From positions 54,439,341 through 54,503,340 of the forward strand of contig OZ024890.1 of the NCBI GenBank assembly GCA_964017195.1: 64,000 bases of DNA, read 5' to 3'. Within the stretch, counting starts at the first letter, position 1; each line of letters starts with the position of its first letter. The notes beneath the pieces were generated by a model. It ran no database searches. It saw only the letters and a program-made list of their open reading frames with translations, and was not told the origin of the DNA. This DNA is from Siderastrea radians (taxonomy: Eukaryota; Cnidaria; Anthozoa; Scleractinia; Rhizangiidae). The position numbers and the translations under genes were made by a program. Shown piece after piece: positions 1 through 13,693 of this stretch.

Positions 1-255
1 AGTTAATTCGCTGATAAGCTGGATGTGGTGAGCCAATGAGAAGAGAGATATTCAATAACTAAGGCTGATAATTTAATAACTATCAATACTGCTTAAATCA
101 CTGTTTAATATATTATAGGTACTGTTAAGTTTAATCTGTTAGCTAATCAAATCCAGCATGAATGATACAGAAATTATTACCATAACAACGATTATCAATG
201 ATAATTTTACATTGTTTTTAAACGCTGACATTTTGTTTTTTTATTTTGCACATAC

Positions 256-3200
256 CTCAGTTTGAGGAAGTTTTCGAGAAGTTATTCGCATCTTGCCTTG
301 AAAGGTTTTGTAAATTACACCTGTCATTAAAACATAGTAAATTTGTAAACAGAAATAATGCAGTTGTACAATGAAACTAATTTACCTGATCAGTGGGCCA
401 CAAAAATCTTGCCATATTACCTCAGCTTTAAGCCCATGAAAGATTGCAATATGCAAGTTGCAAGATTCTTATTTTTGTCTTTAACTAAAACTTAGCAAAC
501 AACCTGACCACAAAGCAAAGTTTAACACTTACTGCTTGTTGCCTTCTTTGTTCCTCCAAGAGTTTGGTGAAGAGAATTTAAAAACCAAGAGAAGAATTCC
601 ACAGGGTCACCTAATAAAAAATGAATTTTATAACAAATTAATATGTTCATTACAAAACTTAATAAAGTAACAACTGAAGATGGGAATAAGAAAATTTAAG
701 GGACTCTTTTTCCTTTTGTTTCAAGAGTGCAAGTAACTTTTAAAAAGTAACACTGTCAAATTCAAAGAAAACAAAACTAATGAGCTTTTTTGCAAAATAT
801 TCCAAGCCAGGCAATATCAGTGGAAATCACAGCAACATTTTGAACATTTTTTTTTACCTTTGCTCAAATTTTAACTGTTTGCTTTTTTTACACAGCAATC
901 CAAGATTGCTCTATTTTCTACCAAGCCCTTGAAGGACATGTGCCATCTACAGTGTCCAATCAACTCACTTTATAAGTATCCCAAAACTGAGAGACATGAA
1001 AAGATCCCAAAAATACCTTGTTCAGTAAACTGGAATCGCTTCTTACTGCAGAGGACTACAGCCTAAAATGAAATTAAGACGATTTAATACAAAGTCACGG
1101 AATGCAAATTCCTGCATATGGGATATAGCTTTGAAAATAAACTAAATTAATATACTTTAAAAACAGCTAACAATTTTTAGTGTAATAGTGTAAAAACTAA
1201 AGAACCTGTCACTATACGGTTGGGGTAACAAAAAACCTCTGGCAATATATACCTGTTTGAAAAAACGTTGTCGGGTGAAATTATGTGTAAACAATGGACA
1301 ATGCGACAACATGGAACTCTGGGAAGATGGCATGGGCAAGTTTGTTACTGGGTTTCGTTTCTTGATATTCAAAACATTTTCTTTCCAAGATAATTTAAAG
1401 AGTAAATTAAGGCACACTGAGTTATGTTAATGTGCACGTGACTAAGAACAGAGGCAAGAATTCACGCTTCCCAGAGCACCATTGGGTTGCATCGTGAATG
1501 ATTTATGCATTTCACCCAAAAACGTTTTTTTCAATTGGGTGTATACAAATAGATATGCAGAACATACCATAACAGTAGCAGCATGTACCAGTAAATTTGC
1601 ATTTTACTGGCACGCATGTCAAACTAGATGATGTTTCAGTCATTGCAAGACAAGTTGCACAAACCCTTGCCTTGTGCCACCTCAAATTTAAGTTTTATAG
1701 TGCTGCAACTAATATTTAAAACCAACCTGTAACATCTCATGTGGGCTGACATGGGCTTTAAAGTTCCGCGGATTCCATATCTTCCTGATAAGCTCACCAA
1801 ATCTGTTAACTATGATAGAAAATTAAATTAATCCATTATCAATAACAACTACTTAATTTCACCCTTGGGCATGCAAGGTAGGGTGGATGCCATCCCCTGT
1901 AATTTTTTCTTCCAGTTTTTCAAGAGGAGTTTTTATCAGTGCCCATCTTTTTCAGTAGTTGTTCAATAAATCTGTTAGACACATTTGACAAAGTTTGGTG
2001 GGAATTGGTTACTAGACTGGTTACAAGATGTGACATTAAGAGTAGCACAAGGTCAAGCTTTTTTGGTAAAGAATTCTAAAATGCAGACAAAGCCAGCAAA
2101 GTGGTAATTATATAACAATAATTATTATAATTATCATATTCTACATGTCCTGCATGAAAAATTTTCAGTTTTAACACAGTTTTGTGTTAAGTCCAACACG
2201 GTGGCCATCTTGCCATCTTGTGGGTCTGTGATGTCATCCAAAAATGGCAGCCAAGATGGCTGCCATTTTAGATAATACTTGTTACAGACCTCCAGCAGGC
2301 CCACAACCAATGATATTTAATATCTTAACTTGTATGGCAGCACACCATGGGATATCTATGTAACGTAAAATCTTTGCAAAATATCGTAACACAGCAAACC
2401 ACAGTGCTAGTGGGCGTATGAGTTTTTTTTGCAGGTTCAAGGATTTATTACACGGTCAGCGTACAATGCAGACTATGGTCTATTGTTTTGACTATGAAAA
2501 TGACTGGGTGACAACAACAATCCCATTGTTTCAAGAACGAGAAAACAATGGTCTGCGCTCATTCTGCAGCCTGAATTTTACACCGTCTTGTTAAATACAC
2601 TTATTTAAAACACAGAAAAAAATGTTAATTCTAATTGACCTACCTAAAGGAAACATTATATCTCCAGGAGGGCGTTTGATATTTTGGTAGTTTTCTTCTC
2701 TCAGAAAAAAATCCCGAATGGGCGGAACAAATGCCAATGCCTGTAGAATAAAACAAGAAACAGACATTAAGTCCTTAACTCAAAATAGTAATTCTCCCTA
2801 CTGATTTCAATAATTGTGTTTGAAATTTCAAATCATGCTTTATCAAGTCACGGGAAAAGTTTTGTTCACTTCTCTTTTTTGGTCAGTTCGCAATCATTCA
2901 GTTAGCAACTTAAAAGTGTTTAGTGTCGTGCTTCTCTTGTTCACGCACTAATGTCACATCCGAAAACTAAGGGATCACAAAGGACAATGTCTTCTAGCTT
3001 TCTTTGTTTGCTTGTTTTTTTAGTATTGGTCAGTTCACTGGTCATTATGGGTGGCAAGTTAAAAGAGTAAAAAGTGTCTGCACTTCTCTGATTCACACAG
3101 TAGTGTCACATCTGAAAACTAAGGGATTGATAAAGTACAAAGTCTTCTAGTTTTCTCTGCTCAACTGTGTTTTTATAGAATTATTGGTCAGTACACTGGT

Positions 3201-6200
3201 CATTTGTTTGGCAACTCAAAATTATGAAAATGAAGTTAAATTACTGTTCATTGGATTTATGTTTGCTTTCAAATAAGCTTAATGATGAATGAAAAACTTC
3301 TCTTACCTGTAAGACTACGTTCAGATAATCGTTTTCCTTAATGTTATTCAGGCCAACAATCCCTGGAAAAGAATGGTGTATATGTGCATATTATGCACAT
3401 GTTGACTTAACTTAGCAATCATAGGCTTCATTCACTTTTTGTAATACAAAACAACAACAATAAGGTTCATCTAAACCTCACAAAAAGAAAAAAAAGAGTC
3501 AGAACACTTGCAAGCCTGTGGTTAACACAACAGCTATGCAAGGTGAGTGCAACAAAAGATGAAGAAGTTTAGTGTAGACTAAATGAAAGCTCTGCTGTAT
3601 GCCTTAACTGTGGAGTGTGCAATTTTCAAAGTTTAAATCATTGGTATTATTATCACATTAAAGCACAGAGGACTATTTACAAAAAAGATGAAGAGATAAG
3701 GACAAACCAAAAACAAATATTAGTCAGTTATTAAACAGATCAATCCATTACAAAAGAAAGTCAATAATTCATTTAAATATATATTTTGAATAGTTTGTGC
3801 TAACCAGGTAAATAAGTTGTTCCATCAAATGCTCTTGAAAGTTTTGCTGATTGATCCAACTGTAGAATGTCTTCTTTGGTGAATGTGGGATTAAGTACAT
3901 ACTGCAAAACAAAACAGAATTCAATTACCTGTGCCATACGCTTTGAATGGTCATGGTTTTTTTGTTGTTTTTTTGTTTTTGTTTAGGAGTTCTGCTGTTA
4001 GCTATAGGCTAGCCTAACTATATGTTGCTAGTATTCAAATGCCAAACACTTCATTATATTATGGCACAAAATTCAATAATCATTTGCTTGCTCATGGGAC
4101 GAACAGTGCAATAAATTAAATTTGAGTTACCTTAATGTCATCCAAAGACGAGTCAATAACTTCATAGTTATCTGGTAAACAGTAGAACTGCAAACAAAAA
4201 AGATAAAAAACTGATGATGGCTTAAGAAGGCATGAAGCAACTAGTACAGAGGAATTCAGTTAATACAGACATCAAAGTGAAAGCCAAAGTGTCCATATCA
4301 TCTGGGTGTCACTATTAAGCATGCTTGCAGAATAAAATGTTAATGTTCCGGACACATATACAGTGTTCTCCTTATCAGGCGGTAACTGGTAAGATTTACC
4401 GCTTGTAGCACCGCTTGTTACCGGTTAGCCGCAACTACAATTACATGTAGAAACATTGCCGGTCGCGTTTGTACAATATTACATGAAGCCTTATCATCTC
4501 GATATTTCTAAGTTCATTAGATAATGGTCTCATCTTCTCTACGGTTCTCCACACTTTTCTACCTAAGTAGCGTGCTGGTTGTATCTTTTTAATGTTTCTC
4601 CGTATGCTAGTACATTCCTAGGGTATAAGTCTTCTCAACATTTTCCGTGCGATAGTATGTTTGTCAGTGTTGTAAGGTCTTATCTTCTCAACTGTCGACA
4701 ATCCTCGGTAGGTTAGAATATTCGAGAAATATTATCGTTAACTTCTCAACATTTGTCCATGTGCTAGTATCCTAGTAAATTTGTCATTAAAATACTGTTA
4801 GTTGTATCCCCTTAACATTTCTCCATACATTAGCATGGTCGTAAGATATCAGTGTTATCTTCTTGACGTCTACAATGTATATCCGTACGTTGGCTTGTTC
4901 AGGTTTGTTCGTAAGGCCGTTTTAGTATTGTCTTCTCGACGTTCTTTGTTTGCGCCTTTGTAAGGAGTACAATGTATGTCTTAATCTTTTAGGCATTTCT
5001 CTGTACGTTTTTTAGAGGTTGCTGTAAGCTTTTCCTTCTCGACGTTACGTTAATACGTTCCTTGTAACAGGAATCGCAAATGTCAAGCGTTTTTTAAGGG
5101 TTTTCGAAGCGTGTGTGAGTCCAGTGTCATGCCGGCAACATTACGGGTCTCATGACGACAATTCCACTCCAGGGTAGAAAAAAGATTTTCAACAGAGCTG
5201 CTTTACCAGTCTAAAACACTGACTTACCTGTTACCCTGAAAGCTAGGGAGAACACTGCATATAATAAGTCATAGGACATACTTTACATCTCTAACTCACG
5301 TTCTCTTTGGGAGATTACATAACACTGTATATAACTTTAGGTCAAACTGAAGAAGCCTCATGCTTGGAGAAATGGTCAAATGACTCGCACTAAAATCTAT
5401 GCTCTGAGTTGTTTCCGAAATGCATTAAGCACAATGTAATCGATTTGAGACAGTCTTAAAAACTTTGCTTTGCACTGACATTTGCCATTTGCAATTCTAC
5501 CAGAAGGACTGAATAAAATGAAAATGTATAGGACACAGATAACCACTGAGTGTATTTAAAGCAAGGTTAGCGTTGTATAAAAGCATGTCACTCAGGTTAG
5601 AGAAAAGTGTCTGTTGTCCGTATTAATCCGTGTCATGGTTCACTTGTACCTGTTATGGTTTCATTTTGTTTTGGCTTGAAATTTTTTAAACCAGTTTGAT
5701 TTTTATTTCCGTTTGTTCTATATTATGATTAAATGAATCTAAGACAAAGGAAAATAAAAATGAAGCTGGTTTCAAACTTTTAAAACCAAAACCCAAAACA
5801 AACTTATAACCTATTTATACAACTGGGTGGTGAGAGACAATGTGAAGTGAAGGTTCTGAGAAAACAACACAACACATTTGACAAGCCTTGGATTTATAAC
5901 CAGGATTTTAAGGTGTCAAACAAGTTTACCTTTAATGTATGAAGATTTAAAAATACATGATGATCAACTTGTACACTGTGTGTGTAGGCATGAGAGCGAC
6001 GTCCCCGACCTGTAAACAACAACAAAACTCAATTCTATTGGAAACTTGTTTGGCCATAACAATATTATTACCATGGAAACAGAGCAAGTTGCCCTTGACA
6101 ACATGGTAACTTGAATGTTAAGACTTTGTGACCAAACTTCTCTCGTGCCCTACTCAACTGAAAATCGTAGCAGATCAACATTATGGTTTCTTGAAAGTAG

Positions 6201-9200
6201 TATTTGCAGGTTACAATGGCAGCACCTAATGATTCAGTTTCTTATACTGCATTATATTTTCCTTTCTAGCCATATGTAGCCAAAAACCTTATTAGCATGC
6301 CTCAACTTCTGACTGCTGAGGTCAGATTCTAGTCAGGACAATCGGGATCAAAATCCTTCAATAATATTATAAGCAAGGGTAGTGAACATCAAAATGCACC
6401 AATCTCCAACAAACACAGAGAACCACAATTATTATAGTGATACACAACCAGTCAACCCCATCACCTGAGGAAGATTAAAAGCAAGTGGTAGAGAAAAGCG
6501 ACCATCCCTTCTTCACCCCAAGATGCCAAAACAGTGCACTGTGAGTATTGCAAATTGAAATGAGAGCTATCTTTGTCATTAGCTACATGATCTACAAAGT
6601 AACTTTATCATCTAACAAATGACAAAGAGACCTATCATTTTAACCCACAATGAACAAGACCCACTTCTTTCACGACAAACTTTATAACTATAAATTATGC
6701 AGTTTTAATGTACTATTTGAATGGCCCCTTTAACAAAACTGAATTATTGTCGTTAGCTTTCCATTAATGCAAATGAGGCTTTGTAGTTTTCTAGCATTAC
6801 TAGTATCATTTAAAAAAAACTCACACTGTCCCTATGAATGAAACAGAAGAACAATATAAATCACATCACGCTCACCTTGAAAATATTTTCCACACACCAA
6901 GCAGGCATAAACATTAATATGAGATAAAGAAATGGAACAAAGCTTCTCAAAATCAAAGTCAAGAACATGCCTGTAGAATAAAATACAGTTTATAATGAAG
7001 TTTTATTTTGATCATCAATCCAACATCTTAAAAAAAAGTATTAGGATGCACAAAATCAAGGATTCAGGTTTGCTGTTGATGTTATTTGCAAAACAGTCAC
7101 TTACAGGTGGCAAAAATATTGGGGAATGATAATGTTTAAATTATTTTGTACCTGTCAATGGTGTCAAGGTACGGACAATGTCTGCTTTGGTAAGCACTGT
7201 GTTCTGCAAGAGGAAGAAGATATTTAGGAAGTTTCCTAGAATGTTAGATTTTAAATTTAGGGAAGGAATATGTTGTTTGTAGGGGTAAAGAATACTGTAG
7301 TATAAGAGACCTTTCCATATTTACCATGATTTAGAAAATAAGCAAGACACTGTGAGACAAGAGTTCACACACCCAGGGGAATACTCTGTAAATTTTTTGG
7401 TGGAGGTGCGTGACTGGGACTCTGAATCCCTTACCCTATTCTAGACCATGTGCAACCCAAAAATCCCTACAGCTCCATCCCAGACTCCCAACTGTCAATC
7501 CCTTTTTTCCCGATAAATGTCGCCCTCTTCTAGACCAAAAACTCTCTGATTTTTATATCCTATCCCAAAAGAAACTGTTTTGAAACCATACCCTTCACAT
7601 ACCTGTATAGCTTTCAAACTAGAGTACCCCTCCCCTCCCCCCACCCCAAGAGCTAACTCTGTATTAAGGACATAGAGTCATAACTCTTTTTCTGAGACTG
7701 GCTAATTTAAAGCTAGGTTATGAGAATTCCTGCCTCACTGACACTTCTGCAAGTTACATATTTATCTTCCTATCCTTTGCCTGCATAATATGTTAAATGC
7801 AAAATTGGAATTGAATGAGCCATTAGCTTTGTTCAGACTTAAAGTTGCCAGTCATCTTCACTGCAGTTGGTGGTTATAATAGCTCCCATACTACACAAGC
7901 TATACAGGTATCTGCCACTATGAAGGGTGTGGTTTTCAAACAGTTTAGTCTGGTTTTAGATACAGAAATCAGAGAGTTTTAGTCTAGGATAGCATATCAT
8001 TTATTGAGAAACTAAATAGTCTAAGCATTTCTCTAATCTAGAACAGGAACTGACACTTGGGGGATCTGGGGTAAGGAAAGAACAAGGTTGCCAAATTCAG
8101 CTGAAATGGTCTGGTATGGTCTAAGAGTTCCAGAGTCTTAGTGGTACACCCCCACCCTCCCTGGGTAATAGCTATGTCCACAGCAAGATCCATCAACAGA
8201 ATAACACTGAGAATAAGCCTTAGTTTACCCTGAATTAACTTAAGGACAAGCCCAGAGGCAAGGAGTATGCCTTCTTTCTGCTGTAACACAGGGCAGTTGA
8301 AAAACTAGTTGTCCCCAACAAGGGGGACTTGCAACATTTTTCACACAGTGCCAATGTCTAGGGTTAGGCCAAGGGCGGTGACTATTTGTTGGAATTGCGT
8401 GATACAAAACAAGCCACTAAAACACAGATTGAAGTTCTTTTAATGTACGGGTCAAATTAAAGCTTCAACATCCCCTCCCCCTCCCCCAAGGTATACCCCG
8501 GGCATTTGACTGTGATTCTTGCCCGGGGAGGGGGGAATTTGAACGTTGCCTTGAGAGGCTGGGGAATTTGAACCAGATTTATCTCTTGTTCTAGCGTAAT
8601 ATGCCCGTGAGTTTTTTCGGGTTTTGCAGGGTTTGACGGATTTCCAAGACAGAATTTCGCCTTTGTTAGTGATATCTCTTTCAAAAGGATCTTTAAAAGA
8701 AGTTTGAAGGTGTCATTACGGCATATCTCACTCTGAGAAGCGTAAACAGTGTTTGATTGAAGACGAAATTTGTCTTTGAGGAGACACAATTCAGTACTAA
8801 TTGGTGGGGCATTTGAACAGCCTTTTTGCACTGAGGGGAGGGAATTTGAACAAGCCAACCTTCAAAAGTTCAAATGCCCAGGGGGTTGCCCAGGGGTGGG
8901 ATGTTAAGGCTTCAATTTGACCGGTACATAACATACACGTGAAGTAGACCCTCTCCCGTACACTCTTCTCCCATCACTGTTTATGAACAAACTTAAGGCA
9001 TACGGTTTCTCAGAGGGATCTCTGAAACTGATGAGATCATATTTTGCCATTCGACAAAACAGAGTAAAACTGGATTCAGTTGTGAGTGATTGGAAGGAGG
9101 CTGTTAGAGGCTGCCCCCAGGGATCATCATTTGGTCCGCTATTATGGAACATCTTCCAAAATGATATGACTTACATAGTGAACAAGGCAAAGCTATCGAT

Positions 9201-10796
9201 GTACGTGGATGATCATCAGCTATACGTAGCAGGAAATTCAGTAGAATATGTCGAACAATCACTTAATGATGAGGGACAAACAATATCTAGATGGTATGGG
9301 GACAATTTCCTGAAGGGAAACCATGACAAGTACAATGCAATGTTGATAAATAGAGGGAACAACAGTGACCAGTTCATAAATGTAAACATTGATGGATATA
9401 CCATCAAGTCTACTCCCGACCTCAAATTGCTCGGGGTTACATTGGATGATAAGCTTAAATTTAGTAAACATGTAAGTGATATATGTAAACAGGCAAGCAA
9501 GAAAGTTGGTGTCTTAGTACGCCTTAGAAAGATGATCCCTACAGAAGCCAAGCTCCAACTATACAAAGTGGCAATTCTACCTAATCTCACGTATTGTCAT
9601 ACAGTGTGACATTTCTGTAAAGCATCTGATACTAGAAAACTAGAAAGGGTGCAAGAGCGGGCACTACGTGCAGTATACAATAGCAAGACGGCAGCTTATG
9701 ATGAACTATTAAGTAAGGCAAAGCTGCCTAGTTTAGTAAATAGACGCCTACAAGACATACTGATACTAATGTACAAGGTTAAAAATTTACTGGCACCTAA
9801 ACACATTTGAGAATTTAAGAATTATGATTTGCGTAGTAATGATTTCCCTATACCTAGATTTAACACTGTAAACTATGGTAAACATAGCATAAGATATCTA
9901 GGTCCCTATCTCTGGGGAAAAATGGACAAAGATCTTCGCAACAAAACAAGCCTTCATGAATTTAAAAAAGCAGTTCGGGCCATTAACCTAACAGATGTGT
10001 TGGACGGAAGATGCAGCTGCTATGCTTGCTTAACATAATTATAATACAACTAATTTAGGTTATCTTGAACTTATTTTTTTAACCAATTAGACCTATAAAA
10101 CATATTTAAATTGCTAATTACCTATCTATATATCTATTTTATATAATATTAGTATTTTATATTTTATATTTGTATTTGTTAGTGTCCCCAATTAGCTATC
10201 CATAGCTAAATACCCTGACACTTCAATAAAGTTTATGTGTGTATGTATGTATGAACCTGATACGTTTGTTAGAACTTATGTAAAAAAAAAAGTCAGAGTC
10301 AGGAACACTTCCTAAATGGTCATGACACAAAGGGAAAAGACGCCGCTGCATCTCACTGGCTATAACTATTTTTTTATATTAGGGCTTATCTACTGGTAGA
10401 GTGAAACTTTCTGCCGAAACAGCTGTAGTTGTTTCGGCAAAAAGTCACACTGTGCGCTCCTACACTCGCCTCGTCATCAAACAGGCTTTGCTGCGTTAAG
10501 AAGAGACTTCAACAGTAGGAGCACTGAACCAGCAATGATAATAGGGAAGGAAAAAAAACAGAGTTCTCAACTGTGGGAAAAAACCTTGATTCGACTTGAT
10601 GATTGATACACGAGGTCACTCTATCTTAAGTCCTCAAAGATAGAAATTTTTAAGAATTACAGATCAGAATATAGTCTCCATTAAGTTCAAACTTACCTTG
10701 TTTTCTTCTAGCTTCTTCTTCCTCTTCGTCATCGCTGTAATCTTCAACGAGAGGTCTTTTTATTCCACGAATTTCTACTTCGTCCTCGTCCGCCAT
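256..10796 (-). CDS. USP39: USP39/Sad1-like U4/U6.U5 tri-snRNP protein, 5' part (12 exons, 3' end outside window)
   Basis: Spliced gene. I read exons at 10697-10796 (ATG at 10796), 7152-7203, 6876-6970, 5930-6009, 4131-4187, 3805-3901, 3307-3362, 2644-2740, 1727-1809, 1017-1062, 533-610 and 256-320. All have GT/AG borders and compatible phases, giving 302 codons without a stop. The protein begins with an acidic stretch (MADEDEVEIRG). A ZnF-UBP region follows (SRHCPYLDTIDR, YACLVCGKYFQ, SHAYTHSVQ), then the start of a USP domain (GIVGLNNIKENDY, RPPGDIMFPL, WNPRNFKAHVSPHEMLQ). At the place of the catalytic Cys of active USPs the protein has an Asp, as known for USP39, which is a pre-mRNA splicing factor rather than a deubiquitinase. 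It is shorter at the N terminus than the human protein as I remember it. The remaining C-terminal USP domain should lie left of base 1. The family call is firm; exon borders were read by eye. Confidence 0.9.
4361..5257. mobile_element. Non-autonomous DNA transposon in a USP39 intron
   Basis: An 897-bp insertion between USP39 exons at 4131 and 5930. The ends are inverted repeats (CAGTGTTCTCC at the left, GGAGAACACTG at the right) and both sides carry CATATA, an apparent target duplication. The CAGTG terminus is hAT-like, although hAT normally makes an 8-bp duplication. The interior (about 4490-5060) is a degenerate direct repeat with recurring CTTCTC-AAC/GACGTT and GTACGTT blocks. No coding potential is seen. 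Confidence 0.6.
8445..8927. repeat. MITE-like inverted-repeat element, copy 1
   Basis: About 483 bp bounded by inverted repeats beginning GTAC-GG-TCAAATT. A second copy lies at 60568-61044 with the same internal blocks (GGGTTTGACGGATTTCCAAG and others). Both copies contain C-rich and G-rich stretches just inside the ends. ORFs inside are unrelated to genes. A clear target duplication is visible only for the other copy. It is immediately followed by the LINE fragment. Confidence 0.65.
8928..10254 (+). mobile_element. 5'-truncated non-LTR retrotransposon (CR1/L2-like), decayed
   Basis: Reverse transcriptase pieces lie at 8983-9609 and 9829-10038. They show the RT block GCPQGSSFGPLLWNIFQNDM, the catalytic YVDD (around 9200) and the C-terminal tail typical of this LINE group (IPRFNTVNYGKHSIRYLGPY...DGRC). 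The frame is broken at 9607 (TGA) and again near 9810, so it is inactive. The 3' end has a GTGTCCCC...GACAC stem-loop region (10183-10222), an AATAAA and a TGTA microsatellite tail (10230-10253). It sits in the first intron of USP39 in the opposite orientation. Confidence 0.8.
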
Positions 10797-11749
10797 GTTG
10801 TTTTAGGAGAAGTGGGACCCAGTGTTCGCGCGCCGGGCATTGGCGCGAACTGTTTCCACTTGATTCACTCATTCATTCATTTCCCATTCGTTCATTTTGT
10901 CATTTTTTCGTGAAGGCTTCTACAAAAACTAAAATAAAATGCACACAGCACTGGTTATACAACTGACAAATCGGTGTAACTGACACTGCACACATAAAGT
11001 TGATTATCTTATTTACTAAGCGTTCTTACAGTGCAGAGTTACATGTAATTCTTTGATGTAAGAAGTGTACTTTCTTTAATTTGATTTATAATAATATCAG
11101 CAATTTGTCTGATTTATTAATGTGATTGCTCAGTTGCATAATTAGTGATGCGCTCATATCATCAGTCGTTGGAACATTGGTGATCAAAATCGGGCCGAGT
11201 CGTAGGTTCAAATCCCACTGGGGTGTAATAAAACTTTCGTAACCTCGTGTGGTTTAAATTTCGTTTATATCGGGGTGGGCAATGCTCAATAGGAAATTAT
11301 AGTATGTTTTCACTTCAGCACTTAAACTTTACTCTGCAAAGTTAATTTCAAAGTGTATTATAATTTTCTCATCTAATTTACTTTCGTTTTAGTAACGTGA
11401 CCGTGTACGGTATTCACAAACAAGACACATCAATGAAAATGAAATGGACACTAATTTTTGACTCTGAAAACCGGGCTCAAATTTTCTTTGATTACCGTTT
11501 CAGTTGAATTTTGAAACATTTGTTGTGCTGTGAGGCAGGATGGCAGCACTTTAATAGTTTGTTAAGGGATGACAAAATTTGTTTGAAAAAGGCATCTGCA
11601 CTTTCAAAAAACCGCTCACCTACACCTGCACTGATGACAAAAATTTTACAAAGTGACTAAAAATCGCCAGAGAACAAATTTCCCAGAATTCGTGAAAATC
11701 GTCCAATTTCAGCTTTAACGATATTCTACAAGTCAGGTGAAAAACTGTA
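10797..11749. other. USP39 upstream region, no gene seen
   Basis: This 950-bp AT-rich stretch contains the presumed USP39 promoter and 5' UTR next to 10797. A short tRNA-like trace with a B-box-like GGTTCAAATCC (about 11203-11213) suggests an old SINE. I see no coding ORF. Confidence 0.4.
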
Positions 11750-13145
11750 TAAGTTACGTAGAAATGTACAGATTCGTAATATCCCCGATAAGTTGCCATA
11801 AATATTCATCTTCATTTAATCCTCAATTACCTGTTTCCAAGGCGAATAATGTGCCAATCGTTATATCCCTGAAAAGTTGCCGTAAATAGTCATCTATACA
11901 TAATTCTGTATGGCCAGTTTCCATGACAACTGATACGTCAATCGTTATATCCCTGAAAACTTGTCATAAAAAATCATCTATACATAATCCTGCTTTGCCA
12001 GTTTCCATGACAACTGATACGTCAATCGTCATATCCCTAAAAAGTTGTCATAAAAAATCCCCTATACTGTTTTGCCAGTTTCCATGACAACTGATAAGTC
12101 AATCGTTATGTTCCTGAAAAGTTGCCATAAATAATCATCTGCGCATAATCCTGTTTTACCAGTTTCTATGATAACGTAAACTGATATACGTTAATCGTTA
12201 TTTCCCTGAAAAGTTGCCATACTGAAATAATCATCTATACATAATGCTGTTTTGCCAGTCTCCATGACACAGTGATACGTCAATCGTTATATCCCTGAAA
12301 AATTGCCATAAATAGTCAACTTTAAAAATAATCCTGTTTTGCCACTTTCCATGACAACTCATACGTCAATCGTTATATCCCTGATAAGTTGCCATAAATA
12401 ATCATCTGTATATAACCTTTGGATGCAGAGGTCCACACGACGCGTAAATAAACCTCACTGGTTCGGTTTTGCCGGATCTCTGGTGTAGAGAAGCTGGAGC
12501 TAGACGTCACTCGAAGTGTAATTGAACAAAACTGAGTGTAAGGCTGGCACTACGGCAAAGGGCTGATATATTTAACGCCAATATTTCGGCTAACAAAATT
12601 AGCCTTCGTCAGGGCCAGAGCTATTTCCTTCTGTAGAGCTCTGGCCCTGAGGAAGGCTAATTTTGTTAGCCGAAATATTGGCCTTAAATAAATCAGCCCT
12701 TTGCCGTAGTGCCAGCCCAGCATTCAGTTTGTTCAATCATCTGTACATAATCCTATTCTTGGCCAGTTTCCATGACGACTGATGAGTCACTCCTTATATT
12801 TCTGATAAGTTACATAGATACTTATCCATTCATAGTGCTGTTTTGCTAATGTTCACAACAACTATGGTGTCAACTGTAATACCCCTTATAAGTTGTCATG
12901 ATACAACACACGTAATCATCTATACATAATGCCGTTTTGTCAGTGTCCATGACAACTGTTGCGTCAATCGTTGTACCCCTTATTGGTTGCCATAAATTTT
13001 TATCTTCAGATAATTTTCCTTAATTAGTTTTCCCGAGGACTCGGTTTCGTCAACCGTAATATCCCTGAGAAGTTTACATAGATATCCATCTATAAATAAT
13101 CTTGTTCACTCGGTTTCCTTTGTCGACTGTTGCTTCAAGCGTAAC
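11750..13145. repeat. ~82-bp minisatellite array upstream of orphan gene copy 1
   Basis: Degenerate tandem units of about 80-85 bp. They recur with the blocks GTCAATCGTTATATCCCTG, AAGTTGCCATAAATA, CATCTATACATAATCCTG and TTTTGCCAGTTTCCATGAC. The array is interrupted by an inverted-repeat insertion (12421-12735) and continues to just before the copy 1 promoter. The same unit recurs at about 15.6, 38.3, 40.4, 42.6, 44.7 and 46.8 kb, each time upstream of a copy of the same small gene. Confidence 0.85.
12542..12717. repeat. Long hairpin (81-bp inverted repeat arms)
   Basis: Arms at 12542-12622 and 12637-12717 are nearly perfect reverse complements separated by a 14-base spacer. The arms contain the GGCTAATTTTGTTAGCCG block. 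The hairpin lies inside non-minisatellite sequence that interrupts the array, so it probably arrived as a foldback or MITE-type insertion. No gene is present. Confidence 0.75.
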
Positions 13146-13238
13146 ACGAGGGATTAAATTCCTTGGACAGCTGTCTTGAAGTGATCTTGTTTTGTTAGTT
13201 TCCTGGGCGATTGTGGAAAACAAGAGAGACTACTACAA

Positions 13239-13245
13239 TATAAAT
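13239..13245 (+). promoter_or_regulatory. TATA-like box of orphan gene copy 1
   Basis: TATAAAT about 85 bp before the ATG. It is preceded by a conserved block (GTGGAAAACAAGAG) and followed by a conserved leader (GTTTGCACATACAACGCAAG). The same arrangement is kept at the other copies, for example near 45000 and 47245. Confidence 0.5.
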
Positions 13246-13327
13246 TGAGAGTTTTCTTCTGTAAAATGATACTGCTTTGGTTTGCACATACAACGCAAGG
13301 TGGAAAGCTCTTACATAAAAGTTTACG

Positions 13328-13693
13328 ATGGCAACAAGCTGCATTTCGCTTTTCAAACGAAGAAAAACAAAGGCTAAATTGCTGAAAAGTCCAGAAAACC
13401 TTGTATTGTGTGAGCAAGCAAGTGGAACATCGAGCCCAGCTGACACGGTGATGCGTGGCTCAAGTCTTAAATCACCACCACCAGGAACAATCTTCACTTT
13501 CGACAACTTCAGAGCAATGGAAAACGCTTTGGTTCAGAGAAAAGCTGCCAAAGAGTTGGTGGAGCCAGGCAGTCCTCAGATCCTTCTCCCCATTGTGGTG
13601 ATTTTCGCTGAGCAACAGTACAGAGACAAAATAGAAAAGTATCGAAACGTACCTTCAATCAAAGAAAATAAAGACTACGGACATCAAGCTTGA
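13328..13693 (+). CDS. Small orphan protein of the tandem family, copy 1 (intact)
   Basis: 121 residues with no family I recognise. It has a basic N terminus (SLFKRRKTKAKLLKSP), a Ser/Pro-rich centre (SGTSSPADTV...SSLKSPPPGTIFTFDNF), a conserved AMENALVQRKAAKEL segment, then a hydrophobic strand (ILLPIVVIFAEQQ) and a charged tail. There is no signal peptide or clear TM helix. Five related copies follow at 38779, 40944, 43213, 45081 and 47339. This copy and the one at 47339 are the only ones without early stops. The SSPADAVMSGSSLKSPPPGTIFTFDNF core is well kept even in broken copies, consistent with past selection. The coding call rests on conservation between paralogues and the TATA-ATG arrangement. 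Confidence 0.6.
   Translation: MATSCISLFKRRKTKAKLLKSPENLVLCEQASGTSSPADTVMRGSSLKSPPPGTIFTFDNFRAMENALVQRKAAKELVEPGSPQILLPIVVIFAEQQYRDKIEKYRNVPSIKENKDYGHQA

Noticed and set aside
8457..8858. 133-aa minus-strand ORF
   Set aside because: Lies within the MITE repeated at 60568-61044, where the frame is not kept.
11750..13145. CRISPR-like array
   Set aside because: Degenerate ~82-bp tandem minisatellite without spacers of regular length, in a eukaryotic genome.
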